A DNA stretch of 64,000 nucleotides from Tabrizicola fusiformis (lineage in GTDB: Bacteria; Pseudomonadota; Alphaproteobacteria; Rhodobacterales; Rhodobacteraceae): positions 1-64,000 of the forward strand of contig NZ_JABUHN010000008.1 of assembly GCF_013328815.1 (NCBI RefSeq), given 5' to 3'. Each line of letters begins with the position of its first letter. Within the stretch, counting starts at the first letter, position 1. Below the pieces are notes generated by a model. That model was not told the origin of the DNA. It worked only from the letters and a program-made list of their open reading frames with translations, and ran no database searches. Below, piece by piece: positions 52,183-60,947 of the stretch. The position numbers and the translations under genes were made by a program.

Positions 52183-53250
52183 ATGGCACCGCTGCTGGAA
52201 ATCCGCGAGGCGAGGCGCAGCTTTGTCACACCCGAAGGGGGCCGTCTGGCGGCCCTCGACGGGGTAAACCTGGATGTCGGCGCGAATGAATTCGTCACCC
52301 TGCTGGGCCCGTCCGGTTGCGGCAAGACCACACTATTGCGCGCGATTTCGGGGTTCGAGTCGCTGGACAGCGGCACGATGCGGCTTGACGGTGCCGACCT
52401 GACCGCGCTGCCGCCGTTCCGCCGCCCGGTGAATACGGTGTTTCAAAGCTATGCCCTGTTCGGCCACATGAGCGTCGCCCGCAATGTGGGCTATGCGCTG
52501 GAGGTGGCCGGCGTCGCCCGCGCCACGCGCGAGGCGCAGGTGGCCGAGGTGCTGGAGAAGGTCGGGCTTGCCGGCATGGGCGCACGCCGGCCGGGGCAAT
52601 TATCGGGCGGCCAGCGTCAGCGCGTAGCGCTGGCGCGGTCGATCATCGCCAAGCCGCGGCTACTCTTGCTGGACGAACCGCTGTCGGCGCTGGACCGCAA
52701 CCTCCGCCAGCAGATGCAGCTTGAACTGAAATCGCTGCAACATGCACTGGGCATCGCCTTCATCTTCGTGACTCATGATCAGGAAGAGGCGCTGACCATG
52801 TCGGACCGCATCGTGGTGATGCGGTCGGGACAAATCGAACAGATCGGCACCCCGCGCGAGATTTACCGCCACCCCAGGAACCGCTTCGTGGCCGAGTTCA
52901 TCGGCGAAACCAACCTCTTCCCCGTCACCATCGACCGCGTGGAGGGGGCCGAGGCGCTGGCGCGCACCGCCGAAGGGGTAGAAATGCGCCTGCCCGGCAA
53001 GGACCGCAGGCCGGGTGAACAGGTGACGGCCATCCTAAGGCCCGCCGACTTTACCCTTGGCGGTGCGGGCATTCCCGGCCGGGTGACCCGCGCAGTCTAT
53101 CTGGGGTCCGACCTCTATCTGTTCGTGCAGCCCTTGGCGGGGGGGCCGGAAATCCGCGTCATCGCCCGCGATGGCGCGGGGTTCGACGAAGGCGCTGCGG
53201 TGCATCTGGCCCACGATCCGGCCCGTGTGCATGTGCTGGAGGCGGCGTGA
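52183..53250 (+). CDS. PotA-type ABC transporter ATP-binding protein
   Basis: A 355-residue ATPase of the polyamine/opine transporter group. Walker A GPSGCGKTT, signature LSGGQRQR, Walker B LLLLDEPLSALD and switch histidine FVTHDQEEAL are intact; the C-terminal TOBE region (about 280-355) is present. It begins directly after the binding-protein stop (no gap) and its own stop overlaps the permease start (TGATG). Confidence 0.94.
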   Translation: MAPLLEIREARRSFVTPEGGRLAALDGVNLDVGANEFVTLLGPSGCGKTTLLRAISGFESLDSGTMRLDGADLTALPPFRRPVNTVFQSYALFGHMSVARNVGYALEVAGVARATREAQVAEVLEKVGLAGMGARRPGQLSGGQRQRVALARSIIAKPRLLLLDEPLSALDRNLRQQMQLELKSLQHALGIAFIFVTHDQEEALTMSDRIVVMRSGQIEQIGTPREIYRHPRNRFVAEFIGETNLFPVTIDRVEGAEALARTAEGVEMRLPGKDRRPGEQVTAILRPADFTLGGAGIPGRVTRAVYLGSDLYLFVQPLAGGPEIRVIARDGAGFDEGAAVHLAHDPARVHVLEAA

Positions 53251-54134
53251 TGGCAAACCGCCGGCAATCGGTGGCGCTGGGGATTCTTCTGGCGCCGGTC
53301 ACGCTGTTCCTTGGGGTATTCTTCCTGCTGCCCCTTGGGATCATTGCGCTGTTTTCGGTGCTGACACCCGGCCTTTACGGCGGCGTGGAATGGGCCTTCT
53401 ATCACTGGAACTATGGCCGCATCTTTGGCTGGGCCGACGGGATCATCGAGATTTACGAGCCGATCTATCTGCAGATCCTGCTGCGGTCGCTGTCGTTCGC
53501 GGCGCTGACGGTGATCCTGACGCTGATCCTGTGCTATCCCGTGGCGTTCTGGGTGTCGCGCCTGTCGGAACGCTGGCGGCTGGTGTTCATGTTCCTGATC
53601 ACGCTGCCATTCTTTTCCAGCCTGATCGTGCGGCTATATGCGTGGCTGCTGATCCTCAAACCCTCGGGGCTGCTGAACGCGGCCCTGCTGGCGCTGGGGA
53701 TCGTCGATGTGCCGCTGGAGATTCTTTATACCCCGACGGCGGTGGTTCTGGGCATGGTCTATGTCATGGTGCCCTTCATGTTCCTGCCGCTTTACTCGGC
53801 CGTGGACAACCTTGACCGCAGCCAGATCGAAGCCAGCCTGGATCTGGGCGCCAACCGGGTGCAGACCTTTGTGAAGGTGGTGCTGCCGCAGACCCTGCCG
53901 GGCATCATGGGCGGGGCGGTGATCGTCTTCATCCCTTCGGTCGGTAATTTCGTCGTGCCGGATGTGCTGGGCGGGGCCAAGGGGCTGATGATCGGCAATC
54001 TGGTCGAGCAACAGTTCCTGTCATCCCGCAACTGGCCCTTCGGCTCGGCGCTGTCGATGATCATCATGGCGGTGGTGCTGACCGTTCTGCTGATCTCGGT
54101 CACCCGGGCAAGAAAGGCGGGCGGCCATGCGTAA
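53250..54134 (+). CDS. PotB-type ABC transporter permease
   Basis: A 294-residue inner-membrane permease with six helices; the first is ALGILLAPVTLFLGVFFLLP. The EAA loop is QIEASLDLGANRVQTFVKVV near residue 193. ATG 53250 overlaps the ATPase stop (TGATG); a GTG one codon earlier (53247) is an equal choice. It forms the channel with the PotC-like protein, whose gene overlaps by 8 bp. Confidence 0.93.
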   Translation: MANRRQSVALGILLAPVTLFLGVFFLLPLGIIALFSVLTPGLYGGVEWAFYHWNYGRIFGWADGIIEIYEPIYLQILLRSLSFAALTVILTLILCYPVAFWVSRLSERWRLVFMFLITLPFFSSLIVRLYAWLLILKPSGLLNAALLALGIVDVPLEILYTPTAVVLGMVYVMVPFMFLPLYSAVDNLDRSQIEASLDLGANRVQTFVKVVLPQTLPGIMGGAVIVFIPSVGNFVVPDVLGGAKGLMIGNLVEQQFLSSRNWPFGSALSMIIMAVVLTVLLISVTRARKAGGHA

Positions 54135-54963
54135 CCCCATCGGCTGGGCCGGGCTGACGGCGTTTTCACTGGCCTTCTTCGCCTTCATCTATGCGCCCTT
54201 GTTCGTGATCATCGGCTATTCCTTCAACTCGAACCCGGTCAACATGATGATCTGGGAGAGTTTCACCCTTGACTGGTATACCGGCCTTCTGGGCCTGTCG
54301 GACCGCACGACAGATGTCAGCAACCGCGCGGCCTATGTCGAAAGCACCGGGCTCATGCTGGCGGCGCTGCGCACCTCGCTCACGGTGGCGCTGTTCACCA
54401 CCACGATTTCGACCGTGATCGGCACCGCCACCGCCATTGCGCTGGCCCGCTATCGGTTCCGGCTGCGCGGGGTCTACAACGGGTTCCTGATGCTGCCGAT
54501 GATGATGCCGGATATCGTGCTGGGCATCGGGCTGCTGATCTTCTTTGTCAGCATCGGCATGAACCTGTCGATCCTGACCATCATCATCGGCCATTGCACG
54601 TTTCTGACCTCTTACGTCTTCATCATCGTGCAGGCGCGCATGGCCGGGCTTGATCCGGCGCTGGAAGAGGCGTCGGCCGATCTTGGCGCCTCGGAATGGG
54701 TGACGCTGCGCAAGGTGCTGTTGCCGCAACTGGCGCCCGGCATTCTGGGCGGCGCGCTTCTGGCCTTTGTCATCTCGATGGATGATCTGGTGATCACCTA
54801 TTTCGTTTCTGGCACCGGCGACACCACCCTGCCCGTCTTCATCTTCGGCATGATCCGGCGCGGCGTTAAACCCGAGATCAACGCCATCGCCACATTGATC
54901 ATCCTTGCCTCGGTGGTGATCGCCGCCCTTGGCCTGTGGCTTCGCAGCAGAAAGACAGATTGA
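54127..54963 (+). CDS. PotC-type ABC transporter permease
   Basis: A 278-residue permease with six helices. The N terminus GLTAFSLAFFAFIYAPLFVI and the DLGASEWVTLRKVLLPQLAP EAA loop are typical of PotC. The segment ISMDDLVITYFVSGTGDTTL near residue 217 is the conserved PotC signature. It ends immediately before the peptidase gene, which starts at the next base. Confidence 0.93.
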   Translation: MRNPIGWAGLTAFSLAFFAFIYAPLFVIIGYSFNSNPVNMMIWESFTLDWYTGLLGLSDRTTDVSNRAAYVESTGLMLAALRTSLTVALFTTTISTVIGTATAIALARYRFRLRGVYNGFLMLPMMMPDIVLGIGLLIFFVSIGMNLSILTIIIGHCTFLTSYVFIIVQARMAGLDPALEEASADLGASEWVTLRKVLLPQLAPGILGGALLAFVISMDDLVITYFVSGTGDTTLPVFIFGMIRRGVKPEINAIATLIILASVVIAALGLWLRSRKTD

Positions 54964-56025
54964 ATGACAAAACCGCGCGCGCGTGACCTTGGTTTGCCGT
55001 TTCCCGGCACCCCGGGCCCCCTGAATGCCATCACCGATGTCGCCGGTGTGGCCGTGGGTTTCTGCACCCTGACCGACCCCGCCAAGAAGATGCGCACGGG
55101 CGTCACCGCCATTCTGCCACGCCCCGCGACAGTACCGCAGCCGGTCTGGGCCGGGCAATATGCGCTGAACGGCAATGGCGAGATGACCGGGACGCATTGG
55201 ATCAACGATGCGGGGTATTTTCTGGGGCCGATCCTTATCACCAATACCCATGGCGTGGGCGCGGCCCATCTGGGGGCCACCCGCTGGATGATCGGGCATT
55301 ACGCCGATTATTTCGCCAAGGAACACGCCTGGGCGATGCCGGTGGTGGCCGAAACCTATGACGGCGTGCTGAACGACATCAACGCGCTGCATGTGCAGCC
55401 GGAACATGCCATCGCGGCGCTGGAGGCCCGCAGCACCGGCCCGGTGGCCGAAGGGGCAACCGGCGGCGGCAATGGCATGATCGCTTATGAGTTCAAGGGC
55501 GGCACGGGCACCGCCTCGCGCCGGATCGAGCTTGGCGGGCAGGGTTACACCGTGGCGGCGCTGGTGCAGGCCAATCACGGCATAAGGCCATGGCTGACGA
55601 TTCTTGGCAAACCCGTCGGCGCACTGATGCCGGAAGACGCGCTTTACACCGGCGAGATGGGGTCGATCATCGTGGTCGTCGCCACCGATGCGCCACTGTC
55701 AGGGCTGGCGCTGCGGCAACTGGCCAAGCGGGCGGCCATCGGCATCGGGCGCGGCGGCACGCCGGGCGGCAACAATTCGGGTGACATCTTTCTAGCCTTC
55801 TCGACCGCCAACGAAGGGCCGATGCCGCAATTCGCCCCCGCCGTTTCCGCCCGGCAGGAGCTGAACATCGAATTGCTGGACAACCTCTATCTTGCTGCCG
55901 TCCAGTCGATCGAAGAGGCGGTGGTCAATGCGATGGTCGCCGGAGAAGACACCCCTACGGTCAAGCCCGAAGGCCGGATTTGCCGCGGGCTGGACCGGCG
56001 GCGGCTGGCCGAGATCTTTGCCTGA
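54964..56025 (+). CDS. P1 family (DmpA-type) self-cleaving aminopeptidase
   Basis: A 353-residue S58-family (DmpA/BapA) hydrolase. The N terminus RDLGLPFPGTPGPLNAITDV and the autoproteolysis site TPGGNNSGDIFLAF are diagnostic: cleavage before the Ser (near residue 267) frees the catalytic N-terminal nucleophile. No signal peptide, so it acts in the cytoplasm on imported compounds. Known members remove D-amino acids or beta-amino acids from the N terminus of short peptides or amides. It is in one operon with the PotDABC-like importer (0 bp gap), which suggests the importer brings in its substrate. Confidence 0.9.
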   Translation: MTKPRARDLGLPFPGTPGPLNAITDVAGVAVGFCTLTDPAKKMRTGVTAILPRPATVPQPVWAGQYALNGNGEMTGTHWINDAGYFLGPILITNTHGVGAAHLGATRWMIGHYADYFAKEHAWAMPVVAETYDGVLNDINALHVQPEHAIAALEARSTGPVAEGATGGGNGMIAYEFKGGTGTASRRIELGGQGYTVAALVQANHGIRPWLTILGKPVGALMPEDALYTGEMGSIIVVVATDAPLSGLALRQLAKRAAIGIGRGGTPGGNNSGDIFLAFSTANEGPMPQFAPAVSARQELNIELLDNLYLAAVQSIEEAVVNAMVAGEDTPTVKPEGRICRGLDRRRLAEIFA

Positions 56026-56036
56026 TCCCCGCCAAT

Positions 56037-56061
56037 GCCGCGCCGGTCCGGTCGGCGCGGC
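56037..56061. terminator. Stem-loop between convergent genes
   Basis: GCCGCGCCG, 7-base loop, CGGCGCGGC in the 36-bp gap between the peptidase and the monooxygenase genes. No T-run; a probable bidirectional pause or weak terminator. Confidence 0.4.
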
Positions 56062-57714
56062 CTAGTCGCCCAAGGCCACGGGGCCAATCGCCCCCCACAG
56101 ATCGCCCGGCCCGGGGTTCTCCTCCGGGCTGGTGCCGCCAAGATGGGTCATCACCCCCCAGACCGCGTTCAGCGCCGTCTGCACCGCGCCCTCGACCCAG
56201 GCGGGGGTCCAACTTATGCCATCGCCGGCAAGGAAGATGCCCCGCTGTTCCGCCGGCAGGTCGGCCTGCATGAAATGGCCATACATCCGGTGGTTATAGC
56301 GGTAATGCCCCGGCAGCGCGCCCTTGAAGGCGCCAAGGAAATTCTCGTCCGCCTCCCAGCTTACGCAGATCGGATTGCCGCGGATATGGCTGCGGATATC
56401 GACCCCCGGATAAATCCGTTCCAGCGCGGACAACGCCAGCTCCACGCGCTTTTCCGGGCCATAGGGCAGCAGTTTCAGCGCATCGGTCATCCAGGAATAA
56501 GACAGGCAGATCACCGCAGGCTTGTCCGGGCCGTTGTCGAAGAAATAGGTGCCGCGGGTGTTGCGGTCGGTCAGGGTCATCGACAACAGCGGGCGGCCAT
56601 CCGGCCCGGGGTCGTTCCAGAACGGCCGGTCCACCATGACAAAGGTCTTGGCCGCCTGCATATAACGGGTGCGGTCCAGCGCCATCCACAGCTTCTGGTC
56701 AAACAGAGCCTCCTCCACCGAAACCGAGGTGGTCAGAAGATGGCTTTGGCAGGTGACCAGAACGGCGGCATAGCTGCGCGTCACGCCCCATTGATCGGTC
56801 ACCGTCAGGGCGCCGCCCGCGTCCCGACTGATGCGCACCGCGCGGCCCAGCGTCGCCCCGCCATTCAGCGCGGCCAGCGTCGTGCCCTCGGGCCAATGCG
56901 CGCAAGGAGCGGGCTGACGCCAGAGCCGGTGCAGCACATTCTCGACCCCACCGACGATGAACCGCTGATGATCGTCCAGTTCCAGCAGGTTCACCCGCAG
57001 GATTTCCAGCATCGAATTCGGAAAGTCGCTGTCCCAGCCGCCGGTGCCGAAACCCACCTGACCAAACACCTCCCGGTGGCGGAAGCTGAGATTGCGGAAG
57101 GCGGTGGAAGAGGTGACGAATTCGTAGAACGTCCGCTCGTCCCATGCCGCGACGATCGGATCCCAGATCGCCTTGAGGCGCGTCACGTCGCGGTCGCGCA
57201 CGGCCTGCGTCAGGGCGGCAAAATCGGCGTGTTCCTCAAGCGCCGCACGATAGGCGGCGGCAACCTCGTGATAGATTCTCGGCAGATCGTCGAGGCTGCG
57301 GGCGAAATGCGTCTCCCCTTCAAGGTCGATCACGGTGGAGCCTGCGGCAGCGGTCAGCGGGTTGGGGAAGGGGCGGCTTTCGATGCCCAGCGCATCGACA
57401 TAATGGTAAAACGCCCGCGACGAGACGGGAAAGCGCATTCCGCCCAGTTCGGCCACCACATCCTCGGTGCCTTCGAAGACTTCCGACTGCAAGCGGCCGC
57501 CGAACCTGCCGGATTCGTAAATCTCGGGCCGCAACCCCATCTTCATCAACTCATGCCCGGCAATGATGCCTGCGGCCCCGGCGCCGATCACCGCCACCGC
57601 CTGCCCATGCCGGTCGGCAGGCACGGCGCCCAAGCCTGCGGGATGGGTCAGCCAGTCGTCATAGGCAAAGGGAAAATCGGGGCCAAAGGCGGTAACGGGC
57701 TTGGGGCTGCTCAT
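56062..57714 (-). CDS. Amino acid 2-monooxygenase-type flavoenzyme (tryptophan/lysine 2-monooxygenase family)
   Basis: A 550-residue FAD enzyme of the amine oxidase superfamily. It has the FAD motif AVAVIGAGAAGIIAGHELMK, then VVAELGGMRFPVSSRAFYHY with SRPFPNP, the substrate-loop region FGTGGWDSDFPNSMLEILRV, LSYSWMTDALKLLP and the C-terminal GIFLAGDGISWTPAWVEGAV. These match tryptophan 2-monooxygenase (IaaM) and lysine 2-monooxygenase (DavB) rather than ordinary amine oxidases, and the length fits (about 560). Such enzymes decarboxylate an L-amino acid to its amide. The divergent neighbour is a nitrilase-family amidase, as expected for the second step. The amino acid substrate is not determined. 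Confidence 0.82.
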   Translation of the reverse strand: MSSPKPVTAFGPDFPFAYDDWLTHPAGLGAVPADRHGQAVAVIGAGAAGIIAGHELMKMGLRPEIYESGRFGGRLQSEVFEGTEDVVAELGGMRFPVSSRAFYHYVDALGIESRPFPNPLTAAAGSTVIDLEGETHFARSLDDLPRIYHEVAAAYRAALEEHADFAALTQAVRDRDVTRLKAIWDPIVAAWDERTFYEFVTSSTAFRNLSFRHREVFGQVGFGTGGWDSDFPNSMLEILRVNLLELDDHQRFIVGGVENVLHRLWRQPAPCAHWPEGTTLAALNGGATLGRAVRISRDAGGALTVTDQWGVTRSYAAVLVTCQSHLLTTSVSVEEALFDQKLWMALDRTRYMQAAKTFVMVDRPFWNDPGPDGRPLLSMTLTDRNTRGTYFFDNGPDKPAVICLSYSWMTDALKLLPYGPEKRVELALSALERIYPGVDIRSHIRGNPICVSWEADENFLGAFKGALPGHYRYNHRMYGHFMQADLPAEQRGIFLAGDGISWTPAWVEGAVQTALNAVWGVMTHLGGTSPEENPGPGDLWGAIGPVALGD

Positions 57715-57775
57715 CTTCGGAAGGGCTTTCTAAACGACGCAGGATCGCGCAAATCTTGGCATGAGAATGCGGTTT

Positions 57776-58582
57776 ATGGGGGCAAAAGTGAAGTTGGCAC
57801 TCTGGCAGGCAAGCCCGACGAATGGCCGGATCGAGGCCGGAATTTCGGCACTTTGCACGCAGTTGCAGGCAGCGGCCACGGCGGGGGCGAAAATGCTGGT
57901 GGCGCCAGAGTTGTTCCTGCCCGGCTACAACCGCCCCGATCTGCACGCCGAACTGGCGCAGGGGCTGGACGGCGCATGGATCGCCCGGCTGCGCGGCATG
58001 GCGGCCGAGGCGGGCTGCGGCCTGTGCCTTGGCTGGGCCGAGCGGGACGGCGGGGCGGTCTATAATGCCGCCACCGCCATCGGCCCGGATGGCGCCCTTC
58101 TGGGCCATTACCGCAAGATTCAGCTTTACGGTCCGATGGAACGCGCCAGCTTTGCCCGAGGTGACAATCTTGGCCCGGTCTTCACACTGGAAGGGCGGCG
58201 GGCGGCGATGCTGGTCTGCTATGACATCGAATTTCCGGCCCATGCCGCGGCGCTGGCGCAGGCGGGGGCCAGCCTTATCCTTGTGCCCACCGCCAATCCG
58301 GCAGGGTTCGAATATGTGCAGCGCCGTCTTGTTCCCGCCCGCGCGCATGAGAATGACGCCGTGGTCGCCTATGCCAATCTGGTCGGGGATGAGGGCGACG
58401 TGACCTTTGGCGGCCTCTCCGTCATCGCTGGCCCCGATGGCGAGCCGCTGGCCATGGCCGGCGCACGGGGCGAGGCGCTGCTGGTGGTCGATCTGGCTGC
58501 GGCGGAGGCGGTGCCGCAGGGCCTGCGCTCGGCCCAGCGGCAGGAATACCGCCCCGCCAGCATGGGCGAGGGGGGGCAGTAA
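57776..58582 (+). CDS. Nitrilase-family amidase (carbon-nitrogen hydrolase)
   Basis: A 268-residue carbon-nitrogen hydrolase with the Glu-Lys-Cys triad: Glu in LVAPELFLPGYNR, Lys in GHYRKIQLYG and Cys in AMLVCYDIEFPAHA. Size and motif context resemble 5-aminovaleramidase (DavA) and related amidases. It diverges from the 2-monooxygenase gene with about 60 bp between starts, so it probably hydrolyses the amide made by that enzyme to a carboxylic acid plus ammonia. Start choice: ATG 57776 places the usual VKLALWQ at the N terminus; ATG 57761 and GTG 57788 are alternatives. Confidence 0.85.
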   Translation: MGAKVKLALWQASPTNGRIEAGISALCTQLQAAATAGAKMLVAPELFLPGYNRPDLHAELAQGLDGAWIARLRGMAAEAGCGLCLGWAERDGGAVYNAATAIGPDGALLGHYRKIQLYGPMERASFARGDNLGPVFTLEGRRAAMLVCYDIEFPAHAAALAQAGASLILVPTANPAGFEYVQRRLVPARAHENDAVVAYANLVGDEGDVTFGGLSVIAGPDGEPLAMAGARGEALLVVDLAAAEAVPQGLRSAQRQEYRPASMGEGGQ

Positions 58583-58588
58583 CCGGCC

Positions 58589-59374
58589 TCAGTAACCGGC
58601 CACCGTCTGCGCCGTGGTGTCGTTCAGCTCCGCCAGATGTCCGGCAAGGGCGCTGGCAAGGATTCGCACATCCGTCAGCAGCGTTGCGAAGTGAAAGCCC
58701 TGCGCCTGCATCCGCCGGATCATCGCGGTGGAGCCGGTGTGAATCCCGGCAATCCGCCCCCCCGCCCGGGCCCGGCGAACGATGGCACCGATCGCCTCGA
58801 TCACTTCGGGGGCGGTGGGGTCCAGCGTCGGCTCATGCCCCATGGACAGGCCAAGGTCGGACGGGCCAACATAGATGCCATCAATCCCCTCCACCGCAAG
58901 GATGGCGTCCAGATTCTGCACCGCCTCGCGGGTTTCGATCATCGCCAGCACCAGCACCGCGTCATTGGCCGTCTTCGCATAACCCGGCCCGTGAACCATA
59001 TTGGCCCGGGTGGGGCCAAAGGACCGTGACCCCAGCGGCGCATAGCGGGTGGATTGCACAAGGCGGCGGGCATCCTCGGCGGTGTTGATCATCGGGCAGA
59101 TCACCCCGGCAAACCCGGCATCCAGGCATTTCATCAAGATACCCGGCTCATTCCACGGCACGCGGGCCAGAACCGGGGCGGGCAGACCCTGCAAGACCTG
59201 ACACATGGTCAGCGCCATCTGATAGTCGATCAGCCCGTGTTGCAGATCGACCGTGACCATGTCGAACCCGGCGCGGCCCATGATCTCGGCGGTGACGGGC
59301 GAGGGAACGGCGCACCAGCCGTTCACGGCGGTTCCGCCTTGGGCGAAATGGCTTTTCAGATCGGTGATCGGCAT
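58589..59374 (-). CDS. HpcH/HpaI-family aldolase
   Basis: A 261-residue class II pyruvate aldolase of the HpaI/YfaU group. The catalytic His is in TVDLQHGLIDYQ, Arg in LARVPWNEPG, metal-binding Glu in LAMIETREAVQ, and Asp in YVGPSDLGLSMG. It cleaves a 4-hydroxy-2-oxo acid to pyruvate (or related keto acid) and an aldehyde. ATG 59374 (MPITDLKS) is preferred over an upstream ATG at 59395. It is convergent with the amidase gene, 6 bp apart, and precedes no other aldolase-pathway gene, so its substrate is unclear. Confidence 0.9.
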   Translation of the reverse strand: MPITDLKSHFAQGGTAVNGWCAVPSPVTAEIMGRAGFDMVTVDLQHGLIDYQMALTMCQVLQGLPAPVLARVPWNEPGILMKCLDAGFAGVICPMINTAEDARRLVQSTRYAPLGSRSFGPTRANMVHGPGYAKTANDAVLVLAMIETREAVQNLDAILAVEGIDGIYVGPSDLGLSMGHEPTLDPTAPEVIEAIGAIVRRARAGGRIAGIHTGSTAMIRRMQAQGFHFATLLTDVRILASALAGHLAELNDTTAQTVAGY

Positions 59375-59443
59375 GGGATGTCCTTGGCGCTGCACAGGCC
59401 AAGGATGGCGGCTGCCGGGCCGGATGACAAGGCCGCAGCCGGG

Positions 59444-60004
59444 TCAGCCCGCCATCGCCCGCGCCGCCAGCAGCACCGACAGAAGCGCCAGCCACAGCGC
59501 CGAACCCCGGTTCAGCCAGCGCCCCGTGCGCGACAGAACCCCGGCGCCCAGCGTGATCCACAAGAGCGAGACAGGCGGCATCACCGCCGCAAAGATCGCC
59601 AGAGCCGCGCCGGGCGCATTCAGCCCCGGCATCAGCACCAAGGCCATGACCAGTGCCTTGGGGTTCAACAGCGTCGTCAGCGCAAGGTTGCCCGCCGTTA
59701 CCGCCTGCGCGCCGCCCGGTGCCGCAGGCGGCATCCGCCACAGCCGCAGCGCCAGCCATGCCACCCAAAGCGCCGCCCCGGCCGCCAGTGCCGGACGCAG
59801 CAACGGCAGTTGCGCCACCAAGGGCGCCCCCCAGATCAAAAGCGGCGCGATCACCGCCAGATAGGCCGCCAACTCAACCGGAATAAGCCGCAGCGAGGGC
59901 CACAGCCCCGCCCGCGCGCCCGACAGCGCCAGAAGCGAATTGGTCGGTCCGGGGGTGATCAGCAGCGCAAGAAGCGCAAGGGCAAGGGGGGCAGCGGTCA
60001 TCAT
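59444..60004 (-). CDS. LysE-family amino acid exporter
   Basis: A 186-residue membrane protein of the LysE/RhtB family, with about six helices. The N-terminal [20 protein letters not shown] contains the family G-P-x-N motif. AGGAA lies just before the ATG at 60004. It may export an amino acid or an inhibitory analogue; the family covers lysine, arginine, threonine and homoserine lactone exporters. It lies next to the amino acid 2-monooxygenase module but has its own start region. Confidence 0.87.
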   Translation of the reverse strand: MMTAAPLALALLALLITPGPTNSLLALSGARAGLWPSLRLIPVELAAYLAVIAPLLIWGAPLVAQLPLLRPALAAGAALWVAWLALRLWRMPPAAPGGAQAVTAGNLALTTLLNPKALVMALVLMPGLNAPGAALAIFAAVMPPVSLLWITLGAGVLSRTGRWLNRGSALWLALLSVLLAARAMAG

Positions 60005-60047
60005 GGTTTCCTGTCGGGTCGCACCGGATATCCACCCGATACGGCAA

Positions 60048-60075
60048 GGCGGCCTTGATCGGGATCAAGGCCGCC
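60048..60075. terminator. Perfect 12-bp stem-loop between aqpZ and the LysE gene
   Basis: GGCGGCCTTGAT, loop CGGG, ATCAAGGCCGCC. It follows the aqpZ stop on the minus strand by about 57 bp. No T-run follows. It may end or weaken aqpZ transcription before the LysE gene. Confidence 0.5.
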
Positions 60076-60131
60076 CAACTTCCGCAAGGAAACCGTCTTC
60101 ACGCGGCCCGTGCAAGGCCGTCATTGTCGCA

Positions 60132-60812
60132 TCAGGCGCGGGTAAGGCCCGCCGCATTCACAATGCCCGCCAAAGCGCCACCGGCCAGCGGCGCCACGAT
60201 GAACACCCACAGATCGGCCATCGCCTTGCCGCCGACAAACAGCGCCGGCCCGATCGACCGGGCGGGGTTCACCGAAACCCCGGTCACATTGATCCCCACC
60301 AGATGGATCGCCGCCAGCGTCAGCCCGATGGCCAGCCCGGCAAAGCCTGCGGTCGAACCCGGGCCGGTCGCCCCCAGAATCACCGTCACGAACAGAAAGG
60401 TCATCACAGCTTCAAAAATCAGCGCCGAGGTCAGGGAATATTCCCCCAGATAGCCCGCACCATAACCATTCTGGCCCAGCCCGTTCACCGCGATATCATA
60501 GCCCGGCGCGCCGCTGGCGATGGCATAAAGCAGACCGGCGCCGACAATGGCCCCCAGGATCTGCGCCACGACATAGCCTGCAAATTCCGCCGCCGTCATG
60601 CGCCCGGCCAACAGCACCCCCAGCGACACCGCCGGGTTCAGATGCGCCCCCGAAATCGCGCCAAGCCCATAAGCCGCCGCAACAATCGCCAGCCCGAAGG
60701 CCAGCGCGATCCCCAGCATTCCGATCTGCGCGCCCATCAGCACCGCAGCCCCGCAACCGAACAGCACAAGGATCAATGTCCCCAGGCCCTCGGCGATCAG
60801 CTTCTTTGTCAT
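60132..60812 (-). CDS. aqpZ: Aquaporin Z
   Basis: A 226-residue water channel with six helices and the two half-helix NPA motifs: [18 protein letters not shown] near residue 60 and [14 protein letters not shown] near residue 180. The residues following the second NPA (Arg, Ser) and the small aromatic filter fit the water-selective AqpZ group more than glycerol facilitators. It is divergent from lipA. Confidence 0.93.
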   Translation of the reverse strand: MTKKLIAEGLGTLILVLFGCGAAVLMGAQIGMLGIALAFGLAIVAAAYGLGAISGAHLNPAVSLGVLLAGRMTAAEFAGYVVAQILGAIVGAGLLYAIASGAPGYDIAVNGLGQNGYGAGYLGEYSLTSALIFEAVMTFLFVTVILGATGPGSTAGFAGLAIGLTLAAIHLVGINVTGVSVNPARSIGPALFVGGKAMADLWVFIVAPLAGGALAGIVNAAGLTRA

Positions 60813-60947
60813 AACCCTACCCTCTTAGCTGTTCCACCTTCCCGTCTGGCGCATGGGGCCAAGGCGTGTCCGCAGGGCCGCCGCCGTTGCCATCGGGTCC
60901 GGCAAAGACTATGTGGAGGGAAGACATCTGGTCAGGGGGAATTTCCG

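Noticed and set aside
59940-60947. Long N-terminal extension of lipA
   Set aside because: The upstream part is antisense to the LysE and aqpZ genes and has no lipoyl synthase similarity; the family N terminus begins at TTG 60948.
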